A DNA stretch of 64,000 bases from Megalonaias nervosa (Eukaryota; Mollusca; Bivalvia; Unionida; Unionidae): NCBI GenBank assembly GCA_016617855.1, contig JAECUM010027153.1:1-64000 (forward strand), given 5' to 3'. The position numbers were made by a program, and so were the translations under genes. This document shows positions 20,125 through 31,658 of this stretch, in pieces. Each line of letters opens with the position of its first letter. Position 1 is the stretch's first letter. Below the pieces are notes generated by a model. The model saw nothing but the letters and a program-made list of their open reading frames with translations. It ran no database searches and was not told the origin of the DNA.

Positions 20125-20401
20125 CTCTGTGTACCATATCTGTTTTTAAAAGGGAGATAATACTGTTCCAATCAAACATAGCATATATACTGTTTCGTAT
20201 TTTTTTGCTAATGAAATATAATAGATTTGTAAATCTGATAGTATTTTAAGACCTACAAATCCTGGTATCATTTCTGTATTTACCGAAATAACTAGCAATT
20301 CGTCCTACGTAAATAACATATTTACTATAGTAAGTCCAACTGCGTAATACAGAATATTGATTATTTCTCCGCAGTAATGCCGTCATTCAGCCAGTATCCT
20401 T
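20125..20401. other. Polinton right-end region without recognised gene
   Basis: AT-rich, no open frame of interest. It includes the short motif AAGGGAGATAATA also seen in the hairpin at 35694-35789. Confidence 0.4.
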
Positions 20402-20733
20402 GGCAACGGCCGATCTTCTTTCAAAGATAATTGTGTGGTCGCAATTCAGGCAAACATTAGGATTTCGTTTTTTTCTGTACAATATAAAATCAAAAATCAT
20501 GTTTTTTCTCGATTTATTTATAATAATGTTTTTAGAATCAGATCTTTATCTTTTAGTTTAGCTTCGACTTATATATATAACATCTGTGTATTCACACTCG
20601 TTAGTATCACTGGAAACGGTCGATCTTATACAGTTCAGCCCAGCATTAGGATTCGTTTTTCTGTACAATATAAAATCAAAAATTATGTTTTTTCTCGATT
20701 TATTTATAATAATGTTTTCAGAATAAGATAATA
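20402..20733. repeat. Two direct copies of a segment about 205 bp apart
   Basis: GGCAACGGCCGATCTT (20402) and GGAAACGGTCGATCTT (20612) each precede a nearly identical stretch from CATTAGGATT to AATAATGTTTT (20455-20543 and 20644-20730). It lies between the last Polinton gene and the right TIR. Confidence 0.8.
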
Positions 20734-20824
20734 TAATGTAAAATTACGTGTTTTCAAAATCAGAAAATGTAATGCTGTTTGGTGCTATATAATAACTTTT
20801 TTAACATATATATATAACTGAATT

Positions 20825-20968
20825 TCATAGCTCAGTGTGAGAATGCTGGATTCTGATACTGACGCCCTGAGTTCGGTTCCCTTCACGGACGAAATCGTAG
20901 AGTAGGGCTCTGGATTTTCCCCTCGCTATTTAAGAAAGGTTGGGGGGTCCGGAGGAATCCTCGATATT
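20825..20968 (+). mobile_element. Probable tRNA-headed SINE or fragment inside the Polinton
   Basis: The text ATAGCTCAGTGTGAGAATGC resembles a tRNA D-arm/A box, and CCTGAGTTCGGTTCCCTTCA a B box, about 45 bp further. The acceptor stem does not pair, so it is not a functional tRNA. Ends and target duplication are unclear. Confidence 0.5.
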
Positions 20969-21069
20969 CAACAAACAAAATACACTCTCCCACCATGTAA
21001 ACACGTGGTGGGTGCACTTTTGCACTCCCAGGTGTTGCCATGGTGGGAGAGTGTACGAAATTTGTTGGA
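20969..21069. repeat. Imperfect palindrome of about 100 bp
   Basis: CAACAAACAAAATACACTCT at the left matches, as reverse complement, AGTGTACGAAATTTGTTG at the right; the inner arms continue through CTCCCACCATG / CATGGTGGGAG to a loop near 21019. It could be a foldback/MITE-type insertion. Confidence 0.75.
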
Positions 21070-21133
21070 CGTAGATAAGGCTTCCGCTAGATAAGTTAGG
21101 ATAAGTTAGGATAAGTTTATGTTTGTGCCGTCC

Positions 21134-21541
21134 AAAAATAAACAGCAGGATGACGTGAGCTCGTGACCTTGTGACCTCACTAAAGGGGTACCCCACACAG
21201 GGGCCATTCCAAAAAAAACATCTCTAGACTAAAATAAACCTCATTAGATTCCTGGTCACAATAAAGACCTTAAAATAGACAGCCCTCTGAGTTCCTAAAG
21301 TTTCGGTTTCGAATATTTAGGAATTCGCTGGGGGTAATGTCTTAATAAAAATGAAGAGTCCCGTTGACCACAAAAAAAGGCTTACATAAAATAGACTGCC
21401 CTCTGAGTTTCTAAAGTTTCGTCTCGTATATTTAGAAAATCGCCGGGGGGTATGTCTGAAAGACACTCTTAGAACCTCATTAGGCTTATCTGACAGAACT
21501 TGTGGAATGATAGACCGAACGTCATCCTGCTGTTTATTTTT
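21134..21541. mobile_element. MITE-like block with 23-bp perfect inverted ends
   Basis: 21134-21156 is the exact reverse complement of 21519-21541. Inside are two direct copies of a stretch containing CCTCTGAGTT and CTAAAGTTTCG (about 21271-21344 and 21387-21456). The block lies about 10 bp from the right TIR. No clear target duplication is seen, so it is a candidate only. Confidence 0.5.
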
Positions 21542-21830
21542 TGTCTTTTAATTTAGTAATATCATTATCAAATAAAATATCAACCATATTGTCAATAAAT
21601 GTCATCACATCATCTGCCCAACCCGCTAATCTCATATCATTTTCAGTCGCGAATAGCCATACTGACCCATATTTTGGTGATATATGATATCCAACTTTTT
21701 TAATACAATCGCTTATTATTTTAGTTTTTATACCAATATAGCTTGAGGCTGATTTGATTGAGGTAAATCTCTTACAAAATTTATTTGTCAGATCAAATCC
21801 AACATGTCTCTTTGATTGACAGAATGACAT
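21534..21830 (-). CDS. TIR-encoded hypothetical protein, right copy
   Basis: Intact 98-codon ORF on the minus strand, the inverted twin of 4809-5102. It begins MSFCQSKRHVGFDLTNK and ends DITKLKDKK, the last residues lying outside the TIR. Six nucleotide differences separate the two copies in the shared frame, giving three amino-acid changes and no stop. Both copies stay open while most single-copy genes of the element are broken. Family unknown. Confidence 0.65.
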   Translation of the reverse strand: MSFCQSKRHVGFDLTNKFCKRFTSIKSASSYIGIKTKIISDCIKKVGYHISPKYGSVWLFATENDMRLAGWADDVMTFIDNMVDILFDNDITKLKDKK

Positions 21831-22085
21831 TATATATAATATTTCATTTGTTTAATATGAAATTTTGTCTAAACTATAAAAATAATAAGTATAGGGCTGT
21901 AATAGTAGTATAGGTATTTGAGTTGTTCCTATCTCAGAGACCCCCTACCCCAACAAAACATATTTTGTCAGAAATATGAAAGTCATCATTTTGAGCTAAT
22001 AAAGGCTGCTGACTAAAATTTTAACGTATAACGTTTTGGGGGATAGGGGGTCTCTGAGAGAGAACCTCAAAATACCTATACTACT
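21552..22085 (-). repeat. Right terminal inverted repeat of the Polinton
   Basis: 534 bp, ending CCTATACTACT. It keeps the empty site (21881-21892) of the SINE seen in the left TIR. Confidence 0.93.
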
Positions 22086-22090
22086 TTTGT
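22086..22090. repeat. Candidate target-site duplication, right copy (TTTGT)
   Basis: Matches 4288-4292. Confidence 0.7.
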
Positions 22091-22921
22091 GACTAAAAAA
22101 TCTTTATTAATTTTTAGAACTTCTAAAATATGCCAATCTGCTTTTGCACTTCCGAGTATACGGGACTGTCAGGACAAAGGTTTAGAAACGGGGTAATTCT
22201 ATGTGGACTTTTAGAGTCTGAAAAACTATGACGCTTGGGCAATCGGTATCTATCTTATTCACTATTACCGTATGTCCTCGCTTTTAAGTCGCATGCAACT
22301 GCAAACTGTTCAGACCCTGATCCGCCGTTGCATAATGTGCCGGCAGATCTGGGTATGTGTAGTTTGTTAAGATTAATCATTAGAACGGACAACATAGATC
22401 CTGGTCTGCAGACGCATTATGCTTTGCCAGATCAGGATCTTTTGGTTTTTTTTGCAGTTTGACTCGAGTTATAAGCGAGTACAGACGGTAGGATCAATAA
22501 CAACAACAACAAAAACTGTTGGCGCAACGAATGTGTTAAAGTGTAAATAAAGGTTTGTAATATAGTTAAATCTACTACATTGTGTATACACTCAGTAGAG
22601 TGAACGATAATAGTCATTTAAAACAGTGTAAAATTGTAACATTTGACACGTCTGCTTTAAATTTTACTAAGAATATTATATCGGACTTACGGCTGCATTT
22701 TCTCAAACTATTTCCTTCTTTGATATCAGAAGATTGTGTATTGTTTCGCTTCTTGATGTCCTTACATCCCTACGCGTGTATGTCTGTATGTCTGAGTATT
22801 CGTCCAAAACCCATTTAGCCTAATAGTCCAAAAACTCTTAACTTTAGAGTCAGGAAACCTTGAATTTTAATATGGACAAAATCAGGTGACCTGATGAAAT
22901 TTGCAGGCAATTGCAGCAATT
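22091..22921. other. Right flank without recognised gene
   Basis: AT-rich. Contains AGGATCAATAACAACAACAACAA at about 22490-22515, reminiscent of a SINE tail, but no tRNA-like head was found before it. Confidence 0.35.
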
Positions 22922-22966
<45 letters not shown>

Positions 22967-22983
22967 CAGTAGTGTCATTATTA

Positions 22984-23036
<53 letters not shown>
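22922..23036. repeat. Compound microsatellite (TAG)n-(ATT)n
   Basis: About 17 TAG/TAGCAG units followed by about 18 ATT units; mirrors the composition of 2917-3138. Confidence 0.95.
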
Positions 23037-23110
23037 TACACAGATTTTAACTTTGGGTCTTATACTTCTTTCGTTTACAAAACAATGACTCATGGACGGA
23101 TCCAGGATGA

Positions 23111-23112
<2 letters not shown>

Positions 23113-23160
<48 letters not shown>
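23113..23160. repeat. (GT)n microsatellite
   Basis: About 23 GT units; the Thr-His repeat frames on the opposite strand are artefacts. Confidence 0.95.
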
Positions 23161-24074
23161 CGAAATATATGGTTGGGGTGGGGTGCTTCCAATATTTTGA
23201 TTTAAACTTTTATAGAAGTCCCACCCAGACTCTATTTTGTTGGAAGTTAAATTTAGTGAAAGATAAATGTAAATCTCCGAGCCCCCGGCCAGCAATGCCG
23301 ACGGTTAGATGGTTAAATATAAAAAAAAGGTTGAAATTCAATGAATAACAATTTAATAACAATTCAATAATCAAATGACACAAATTTCCAATTACACTCC
23401 TTCCGCTCAACCCTTTAATAAGCCTATTACATCACTTGATTAGCAGTGTGAGATTGATTTCCACCTGTCCTTGTATTTCTACTCATCTGTTGTATACTTT
23501 CTCTCTCTTATTTCTCCCAATTCTTTCTCCTCTTCCTCTCCTATCTTTCTCCAAATTCCTTCTTCCCCTCCTCCTCGACTTTCTCTAGACTCCGACTCCT
23601 CCACTTTCTCCCCCACAACTACACTTCTGTCGACTTCGACTGTCTCGGCTGAAGTCTCAATTCCGTCTCCAACTCTTGAAGACTTGGGACCCAATGGAAC
23701 CGGAAGTTCTCTGTCCCCTAAAAAGTTTCCTGTGAAAACACAAGGACGGTACAATCTTTTCCCTTAGCCATCTCATCTCACACTACACACAGCCTATCAT
23801 CAGATAACGGCTATTAAATTTCTTCGGTCACACATTCGTTCACATCGATATACCCATACGTTCTTGTACTGTAAAACAAACATCATAATACAGCACGGTA
23901 TCAATTACTTCTTATACATACATCAATAAATGTCGTCACATCAGTGCATATTCCTAATCCCGTTGTACTACACAATATCAGATGCATTTCTTTGCCTTAC
24001 AACTCATACAAAGTACGCAAATATTCAAACATCCATACTCTGATATATGCATACGTCCATAGTAATTATAGGTT

Positions 24075-24192
24075 ACTGCATTTGTATGGGAAAATATGAA
24101 CTCGTTTTGTCGGATGGATATACTGCGCGACCTTGGGAGTGCAGTATGTCCATCCGACAAAACGAGTTCATATTTTACCATACAAATGCAGT
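24075..24192. repeat. Long near-perfect hairpin, 52-bp arms, 14-nt loop
   Basis: Left arm 24075-24126 and right arm 24141-24192 are reverse complements with two mismatches; loop 24127-24140. Both strands therefore encode the same short peptide text. It could be a foldback element or a transcribed hairpin RNA source. Confidence 0.9.
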
Positions 24193-27100
24193 ATCCTTTT
24201 TATTATATGCTCATTTTCTTATTCTACCCAAGGCTTAATTATATAAACAAAAATACACTACAAGAAACAAAGTAATTGAATTTATGCTGTATTCCAAACT
24301 AAATACACAAGCGCAGATTCGTCATTACTGTCATAACTCCTCTCCCAGCTTTGTTGGGGTGGGTGTTAAGGGTTTGGTCGTCGTTATCTAGAGGTGATCG
24401 CCGACGGTGTAATTTGCCCGGGACGAGTAAATATCAATAGAAATTGAGAAATTTACAGGTGGAATAGATAAAGAGCGGAGCAGATATATAGAACAGAATA
24501 ACGCGAGCCCCCGTTACAAAAAAAGACAAAATTTAATCAAAATTTCTAACAATAAAGTTCATAAACAAAAGTAATAATACATTACGATTGAAAGATACAC
24601 TTCTTTCTTTCTGACTTAACTTCTTCAACGAATTTTCAAATACAAAGAAATGATGATACCAATAGCCGATCTGTTAAGCGATAGAATTTAAATCATCATT
24701 AGATCAAGTAAAATATATCGAAAACATTGCCTTGTACAGTTTCATAACCTGATGGTCTTGATTCAGTCCAAATTCCACAGCGACTATCCCTTTTGACTTC
24801 CTTGTGCCGGTAAGTCTGGGTCTTCTCCACTTTTGGACTTCCTTGTGCCGGTAAGCCTGGGTCTCCTTCACTTTTGACTTTCTTTTCCAAATTTACAGGT
24901 GCCTCGCCTCTTTCGCCCCTTTCAACTTTGTGTCCACTTTGGGTTCGTAATACGTAATACGTAGAGGTATCTCGCCCGTCCAAAATAACAAAAATAAGCA
25001 ACCTAAATCTTTCATCACATCATACTAGGGGAATAGATCAATACCCTCCCCCCCCCCCTCGTTATGTCAGATAAATTCTACCCTACTTCAAACAGATTCT
25101 ACGGCTATCTAGTCTAACTGGCCATGACAGACCGTAACAACCTAGTTTCACAAAATTAATGGTCAACTAATGGCTATTTCAACCTCCCACCGAGACATTA
25201 GTTCCAGACTAGTCTCAATTACACAAATGAATGATATTCCTTGCACTACGGTATTTATAACGACAATCAAGTGGTTATCATACGTGAACTCATATATAGG
25301 TCGGAGAATTCACACGGATTCTCGCATCTCAACTAAAATAAGGCATGTAATTCTAGATACATAATTTCCTATAATAAACAAGACTATACGTTCAAACAAG
25401 TCGTCAATGTTTATATAAAGAAAAATATCATTGTACGGACTCAGATAAACGAACTCAACACAGGTATACGATATCAAGAAATTAAATCTACGACTTAAAC
25501 AAATAAATCTATGCAAATACAAGGAAATAAATCAATCAAATCATCATAGTAGTATCAATGAATTACATAAGATTGTTGCAAATACCTTGTTTTTCCAAGC
25601 TCTCACTTCCAGAACGTGTCTGTCAATTTTTCCAGACAATTGCTTCCCCTGGATGATTTCTACGAGTGAGTTTACTTCTTAACCCACTCGGAGTCTATTT
25701 ACATTTGATCTCTTGCAGAAAAAAGCGTAGACTGATTTTCAAATTTGCTATTTGCACATTTAAACTGAAGAGTTTTCGTGTGAAACCACGCCCCCTTCAC
25801 AGCGTGACCAATCTGGAAGAAATACATTTCCCGCCCGAACTTGCTGAAACAATGCAGTTCGTCTGACAAACCTTGATTACCCAACTGATTCCTGGTAACT
25901 TTCAGAAATGACAGTTTTCCATACCGATCAGAAATTGACCCCTCTCCTGGTCAGTTTAAACAAACGTAGCCTTAATCAAAAATCGCTAAACTCGTGACAG
26001 AGACTGTACCAATCCGTGCATTATGGCAATTTAAACGTGCGCAGAACTCCATAAATCTAATTAATCGTACGCTTGTCCAACTAAATGCGTTCTACAGAGA
26101 TCGACAAAAAAATTTGCTCCATTACAATTACACTACAACAAAATTATTAATGCGCATATATTGTGAATGAATGCGCATTGCAACAACTTTTCCAATTGAT
26201 CTGGAATGAATAGATTTTGGTATTTTTGTCGATTCGACGAAATTTCGTGATTATGGCTGGATTTATCTACATGAAGTACATCGGATTTCAGCAGTGTCTG
26301 TGCCAAATCTGTATGAAATACATTGGATTGAAGCAGCGAGGGAGAAGCGTGTTGACATCTGCAAGTGTGTCTATTCTGTTATTGAATGTTTGAAATCATA
26401 ATGTGGGAAAAATATGAAGTCTTTCAATTGCAATTATCGAAAAGACGCTATGGAATTTAATGTTTATTTCATTTTGAGTGCAGTAAGGAGGTTGTAATTG
26501 CACATGGAATATAGTCGAAATTACAGTACAATTTCGAAATGTGTAATCAAGCTTGAGAACCCATGACATGGCTCATGTAATTCGGATTTGCATAACAAAG
26601 AAATACATTTTGAGGAAATTCAGGATGTAAAACTGTAAGTATATGTTTTGCCATTCTTATTACCAGCTAAAGAAGACAGTGTATGCCTTGTCACTTGCAT
26701 GTTATTTGTAAGGACCCTGTCTGGCGTCTGTAGCTAGCCTAAATCTGAAACAAGGTATCAAAAAAGTTAACGCGGAATGTGGCAAAGCAGCTGGTATGTT
26801 GCAGTCCACGAAACATCTCCTTTAGTTCATTCAGAAACAAATTTAATCAACCAAAACGTAAAGCGTCTACTACGAGAATGTACATGATTTGTTTACAAAG
26901 TAGTTCCTGATACACTATTAGCTCACGTGAGTTCAATACTGAACGATTCTGACAATGTAAAGTTAACGGAGAAAAAAATGAGCATATAATAACTAATCTT
27001 ACATACTTCTAACATGTTTCCAAAATTCACAAATCAAGCATGTGTAAATTCTAACATAACGCATTAATAAATGCACTAGTTTACTATGAAGTAACCTAAA

Positions 27101-28240
27101 AGCAAATTACAAAATTAATTTTGACCACAAGCTAACAATCTACATAATTCCGCCTCACATCTAATAATTCTCTACGTAAGGCTCAAGCCCATTTCTCAAA
27201 TACGCATGAAAATGAAACACTAGAAAGGTAATTCTACATACGGAACGATCCTAGTAACTAAGTGTACATACTACAAATAATTACAATTATGATGCCGTAA
27301 TATTCTGCAAAAATCGAGCAAATAACTTACTGACCTTTTCGAAGCTTTGTCTTTCCTTAGAATCTACCTCTAAGTTCTGCCGTCAGATTACGAGTGGCTT
27401 CTTTCTCGGAGTGAATCCTATTGATCAGCAATCCTTCCAGGCGAATACTAAATTACTCTTACGATTTCGGAAGGTCTCATTCGGGTCTGAATTGTAATCA
27501 CGCCCTCTATCTCAGTTTTGATTTGGATATCGCTGTGGACCGACCCAATCAAACTTAGCGGACAATGTCCCTCTCGCTGTCTGTCAACGTGGGGACGGAT
27601 AAGAACACGCCCCGTTCATCCCGTGGACTTTCCTTTTGATCCTTTAACATATAGGTGTGATAACGGCAAGCCTTTGTTAAGTCATGCGACCGGTCGCTTT
27701 TGCCGACTCAAGTTTCCGATCTCTGGCTGGTGGTGATAACCTTGCGTAAGAGTTCAACACTAACCCCGCGGCAATCTTTAGAGATCAAACACAAGGCCGC
27801 GGTAATATTCCCAAGACAGGTAGATTATAGCCTATACATGACTTTAGCTGGGTGCTTATTATCAAACGTGACACGGAGGAGGAGGAAGAGGTTAAACAAG
27901 TAGGAAAGGGTTATGTGCGCTGGAGCCCCAGTTGGGGGTCCTAGGGAAAACCACCGGAAACTTCTGCATTTTAAGCGTTTCCAATGCATAATTCTTACTT
28001 AAAAGAAAACTTCCTCTTGGAACATTCCGGTTGTTTCGTGACCTTTTTGTTTGAGAGGGTCGAGGGAGTGGAAAGCATTCACCGGTCCGCCCCTGCGATT
28101 CAGCAACAACTAAAAAACACATAACCTGATGGATTCAACTAACATTTATAAGGCATATTTCCATCTATATGTTGACGGCCTGGCTGGATTTTCGGGTCCT
28201 TACAACAATCTTTCAATGTTTAACACATTTTTGTTTTTTT
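24193..28240. other. 4-kb stretch without assigned gene
   Basis: No family is recognised. Within it, two near-identical 46-bp units with CTTCCTTGTGCCGGTAAG occur at about 24797-24890, and a GC-richer patch lies at 27340-28120. Short ORFs here show no domain signatures. Confidence 0.4.
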
Positions 28241-28245
28241 TTGTT

Positions 28246-28360
28246 ACAGAAATCGTTAAGAGCGATAACGCCCAAAAGACTTGAGGCAGACAAAGAAAAT
28301 GTGATATGTCTATTTGTGTTTGCATTTGAAAATGGCACAATTAGAATTTCTTGCTATTAA
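28246..28360 (+). other. Possible terminal exon of a host gene
   Basis: A T-rich tract followed by GTTACAG looks like a splice acceptor; after it an open frame reads KSLRAITPKRLEADKENVIC and ends after 37 codons at TAA 28358-28360. There is no supporting homology. Confidence 0.2.
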
Positions 28361-29454
28361 TGCAAGTTTTCACATTTTTATACATTATTTATTTTGTGGG
28401 CTGCAGTTCTACAAACACAGACTACAAGTTTTCGATATAAATATATTTATTTCACATTATAATGCACTTTTACACTCGCCATCATATGCATCTCAGTGGC
28501 AAATAGAAGGAAAGTCAAATGCGCCAAGACCATACGAAAACTGGAATCATTTAAACAAACATTGACATATGGATTTTTATTTTATTTTTTCGTCACCTAT
28601 TTCTGTCTTGGTTAAAATATCGCCTATTGTTGGTCGCTAAATGCAGTTACATTCTTGCTTAAGTCAGTAATATTTTACAAATGTAAAGCTTCAAGAATTT
28701 AACAATGTACGTAATACCAAGATATACCCAGTCCTGTTGACCTACTTCAAAGATTAAAATCGAGTCTTCGTTATGTTGATAAATTGCAGCAGTATTTAAT
28801 CTTATCAAGTCTTCGTGCTGTCAAGTCGGATTTGGCCTTTTAGTTTTACACGTTATTATATGTGTAGCAAAGAAGGTACGTTGTATAGACTCCATTATTA
28901 TGCATTTACTTATTAAACATATACAGATCAGTGTTGCTAACATTTATGGCTAGAAAATAATAATCAGCTCAAACAATGCAATGTATGAAATACACTGGAT
29001 AAGGGAAACACGATAATATGATGGTCATAGTAAGAAAATGTGAATTGCGTAATATGTTTCCGGTGGAAAAAGAACTGACATAGGCAATCCGGTAGGTTAG
29101 AAAACAGCAATTAGAAAAAGCAATTGCAAAAATGTATGGGCATAGTTATTATTTTCTTCGACTTTCCCAGTCATAAAGTTCGCCAAACTCTGCTTCCACA
29201 TCATTTACTCATTAGTTCGGAAAATAAAATAAAAGGAAATTTAAGATAAGTTAATCAGTTACATTAATTTCATCTAATCTTTTAACAGGGATTAAATAAT
29301 TTTATAAGAAAGGGTGTAGGACAAGTTATCTAAAATGGCTTGGGAAACGTTATATACAACAGATACATATATCTAGCCATCTTTGTGATAATATCTTACT
29401 CTTTCACTCTAGCAACGCCAAGGATTATTATATCTGCTTATCGTGCAACGTCGT

Positions 29455-29456
<2 letters not shown>

Positions 29457-29495
<39 letters not shown>
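29457..29495. repeat. (CT)n microsatellite
   Basis: About 19 CT units. Confidence 0.95.
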
Positions 29496-29498
<3 letters not shown>

Positions 29499-29565
29499 CT
29501 GACTTTGTGATGTGTGGAGATAAAGTTACCACAGTTTTTATGTGTTTTACATTAAAAATGTCGAT

Positions 29566-29602
29566 CACACACACACACACACGCACACACACACACACAC
29601 AC
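29566..29602. repeat. (CA)n microsatellite
   Basis: CA repeat with one CGCA interruption; followed by a possible truncated SINE head with GGGTTCGAATCTCC (B-box-like) at about 29650-29665. Confidence 0.9.
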
Positions 29603-29803
29603 ATAACTGGTGCGTGCAGGCAAGGCGATGGGTGCCGTTTACCCGCGGACCTGGGTTCGAATCTCCGTAGAGTACGAATTAAAAATTCTCTAACCTGTAT
29701 GATAGTATTATTTGTATTAAATATTAATTATGCCTACTATTATCAAGAATTTTTCCATAGAATCCAGGGATAGCACTTTCCGTTCTGTCTGGTGTATATT
29801 TAT

Positions 29804-29904
<101 letters not shown>

Positions 29905-30040
29905 GTGTACAATTAATGATAAGCATTTATCAATCCCAGGGTTAATGATCCGTTTGAGTCAGTTATATTTCGAATATTATCACCGAGCATGTAATCTTAC
30001 GTGTATTTGTCATGATAGAAATCTGCGATCTCGTTTCGCA

Positions 30041-30172
30041 CATGTCCTGTCGTATTTAACAATGTACAATACATGTCCTGTCGTATTTAACAATATACAA
30101 TACATAGCCTGTCGTATTTAACAATATACAATACATGGCCTGTCGTATGTAACAATATACAATACATGGCCG
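30041..30172. repeat. Minisatellite, unit about 32 bp, four copies
   Basis: Unit contains CCTGTCGTATTTAACAATAT followed by ACAATACAT; copies differ by a few bases. Confidence 0.9.
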
Positions 30173-30650
30173 GCTACCAACAGCCTAAACCCAGAACTGC
30201 ATACTCGCTCGATATAGTAGAGTCTATATTAGCATCTAACAATTTTGACCCTGATCTGTCTGCATTATGAATCAGAAAGTCTGGGTGTACACTGGCCATT
30301 GATTGGTGAGTGTTTTATGCCAACAAAGACGGTAATCGATGATATTTGCTATGGTAGTATAATACAATAAATCGTTTTGTACATTATCAATAGCACGGCC
30401 TCAATTACAGTACCTCGTCAACAGTAATCAATGCTTGGCGAAACTAATCTGAAAATATATTTCGATATTTTTGTAGGCTATACATTAGCTATATCACTGA
30501 CTCTTTGTATATACCTCGTCAAAAGGAATCAATGTTTGGCGAGAACAATATTGAAAAGATATTTCGAAATTTAGGTAGGTTTTCAGCTATTTTAAAATTA
30601 CTCTTTGACACAAATTCCGATATTAATTACACCTTTTTTCTTATTGTGTT

Positions 30651-30651
<1 letters not shown>

Positions 30652-30684
<33 letters not shown>
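30652..30684. repeat. (CA)n microsatellite
   Basis: About 16 CA units. Confidence 0.95.
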
Positions 30685-30687
<3 letters not shown>

Positions 30688-30812
30688 AGAAAGACACAGA
30701 GAGACAGACATAGGTGGATGAGTGTCAGCACGGAAATCCAGAGATACGAATCCCTGAACACAAAATTATATTTCAGCATTTATAGTATCATCCTGTTTGA
30801 TATTTCTTTGTT

Positions 30813-31288
30813 AGGGAATCATGAAGCACTTCAAAAACACAAGTATTATCAGTAATACAGAAGCTAACAGCACACGGACAGAAGTGAATGACAAGGTATT
30901 AGAAAACATTGCCATAGGTCGAATACACGTCATGCCTGATAACCTGTCAAAATTGAGAGCGATCACAAATTTAACGAAGAAATGCTCTTGGGATCCTATT
31001 CAGGTTGAGCGAATTTCACATCAACACCGCGCTCGACTTTATGGGGGAAAAACAGCGATATATAGTGTAGAACGGTTTATTACGCGTCAGCGACAGGTGG
31101 CGTGCTTACAACAGTCCGTTCTTATTGATAAATTTCGTCAAAAGCTGGCAAGCTACAACCTACTGCGGGCCACGGTGGGCGATGATTCACTAGAAGCTAT
31201 TCATAAGCAAACTGTATCGACTGGCGCGGTGCCCACGACTGAAGGACTGCAAAAAAGAAATAATTCATGTGCTAAATCTCGTCTTTGA
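30813..31288 (+). CDS. Candidate host coding exon, 155-codon ORF
   Basis: TTTGATATTTCTTTGTTAG just before 30813 is a good splice acceptor, and ATG follows at 30821. The frame of 155 codons has balanced protein-like composition: MPDNLSKLRAITNLTKKC, then a basic helical segment ERISHQHRARLYGGKTAIYS and RFITRQRQVACLQQSVLIDK, ending in NNSCAKSRL. No domain is recognised. A further open stretch of 68 codons in another frame (31285-31491, QRHVETLLKLSQQNFKTSLQ) starts where this one stops, which may reflect a frameshift, an unspliced join or chance. The ORF at 31659 follows on the same strand. Confidence 0.4.
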
Positions 31289-31491
31289 TTACTGTGTTTC
31301 ACAAATTGCCTTCAGACAAAGGCGTCCTACAGAGAGGGTATCAACTACAAAGAAAACTGAATAGCATCAAGTCTCAAAGGCATGTAGAAACTTTGCTGAA
31401 ATTAAGTCAACAAAACTTTAAAACAAGCTTACAGCATGAGAAAAAGTTGGACCTACCTGATTTTGAAATTACCAAATCAAAAGCTGTGTGA
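31289..31491 (+). other. Open stretch continuing the candidate gene in another frame
   Basis: 68 codons from a TTG at 31285, helical and basic (GYQLQRKLNSIKSQRHVETL), no ATG. It may be the displaced C terminus of the preceding ORF. Confidence 0.25.
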
Positions 31492-31658
31492 GATTTAACA
31501 GCTTCGACGTGGATGGTGCATTAACTTCAGTTGTGAATTCAACAAAGAGAACCACAAGATAAGACCTTGATTCAGTTTTTCCTTACAACTGAATTCAATT
31601 TTAATAACAAACAGAGGGAATAGGAAGGAGAGAACAGGGTGAGAATAGTTGACTGAAT

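Larger units (their letters stand above)
4293..22085 (+). mobile_element. Polinton/Maverick virus-like DNA transposon, nearly complete but with broken genes
   Basis: The element is 17.8 kb, within the usual 15-20 kb range of Polintons. It starts 5'-AGTAGTATAGG and ends CCTATACTACT-3', with inverted repeats of about 534 bp (left one enlarged by a SINE). TTTGT lies immediately outside both ends (4288-4292, 22086-22090), consistent with a target duplication; the family norm is 6 bp, and here the sixth base differs. Inside are all Polinton hallmark genes: protein-primed POLB, RVE integrase with chromodomain, A32-like ATPase, adenain-type protease, major and minor capsid proteins. Gene order is minus-strand spike module, then a mostly plus-strand structural block, then INT and POLB towards the right end. 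Most genes carry frameshifts or stops. The region 20125-21551 holds secondary repeats and insertions. Confidence 0.95.

Noticed and set aside
4293..22085. Alternative genetic code (TGA as sense) to explain stops in MCP and the NUMOD/HNH gene
   Set aside because: TAA and TAG also interrupt penton and integrase genes, and frameshifts are common, so decay or sequence error is simpler.
22490..22520. SINE tail (AAC)n
   Set aside because: No tRNA-like head, core or target duplication was found upstream.
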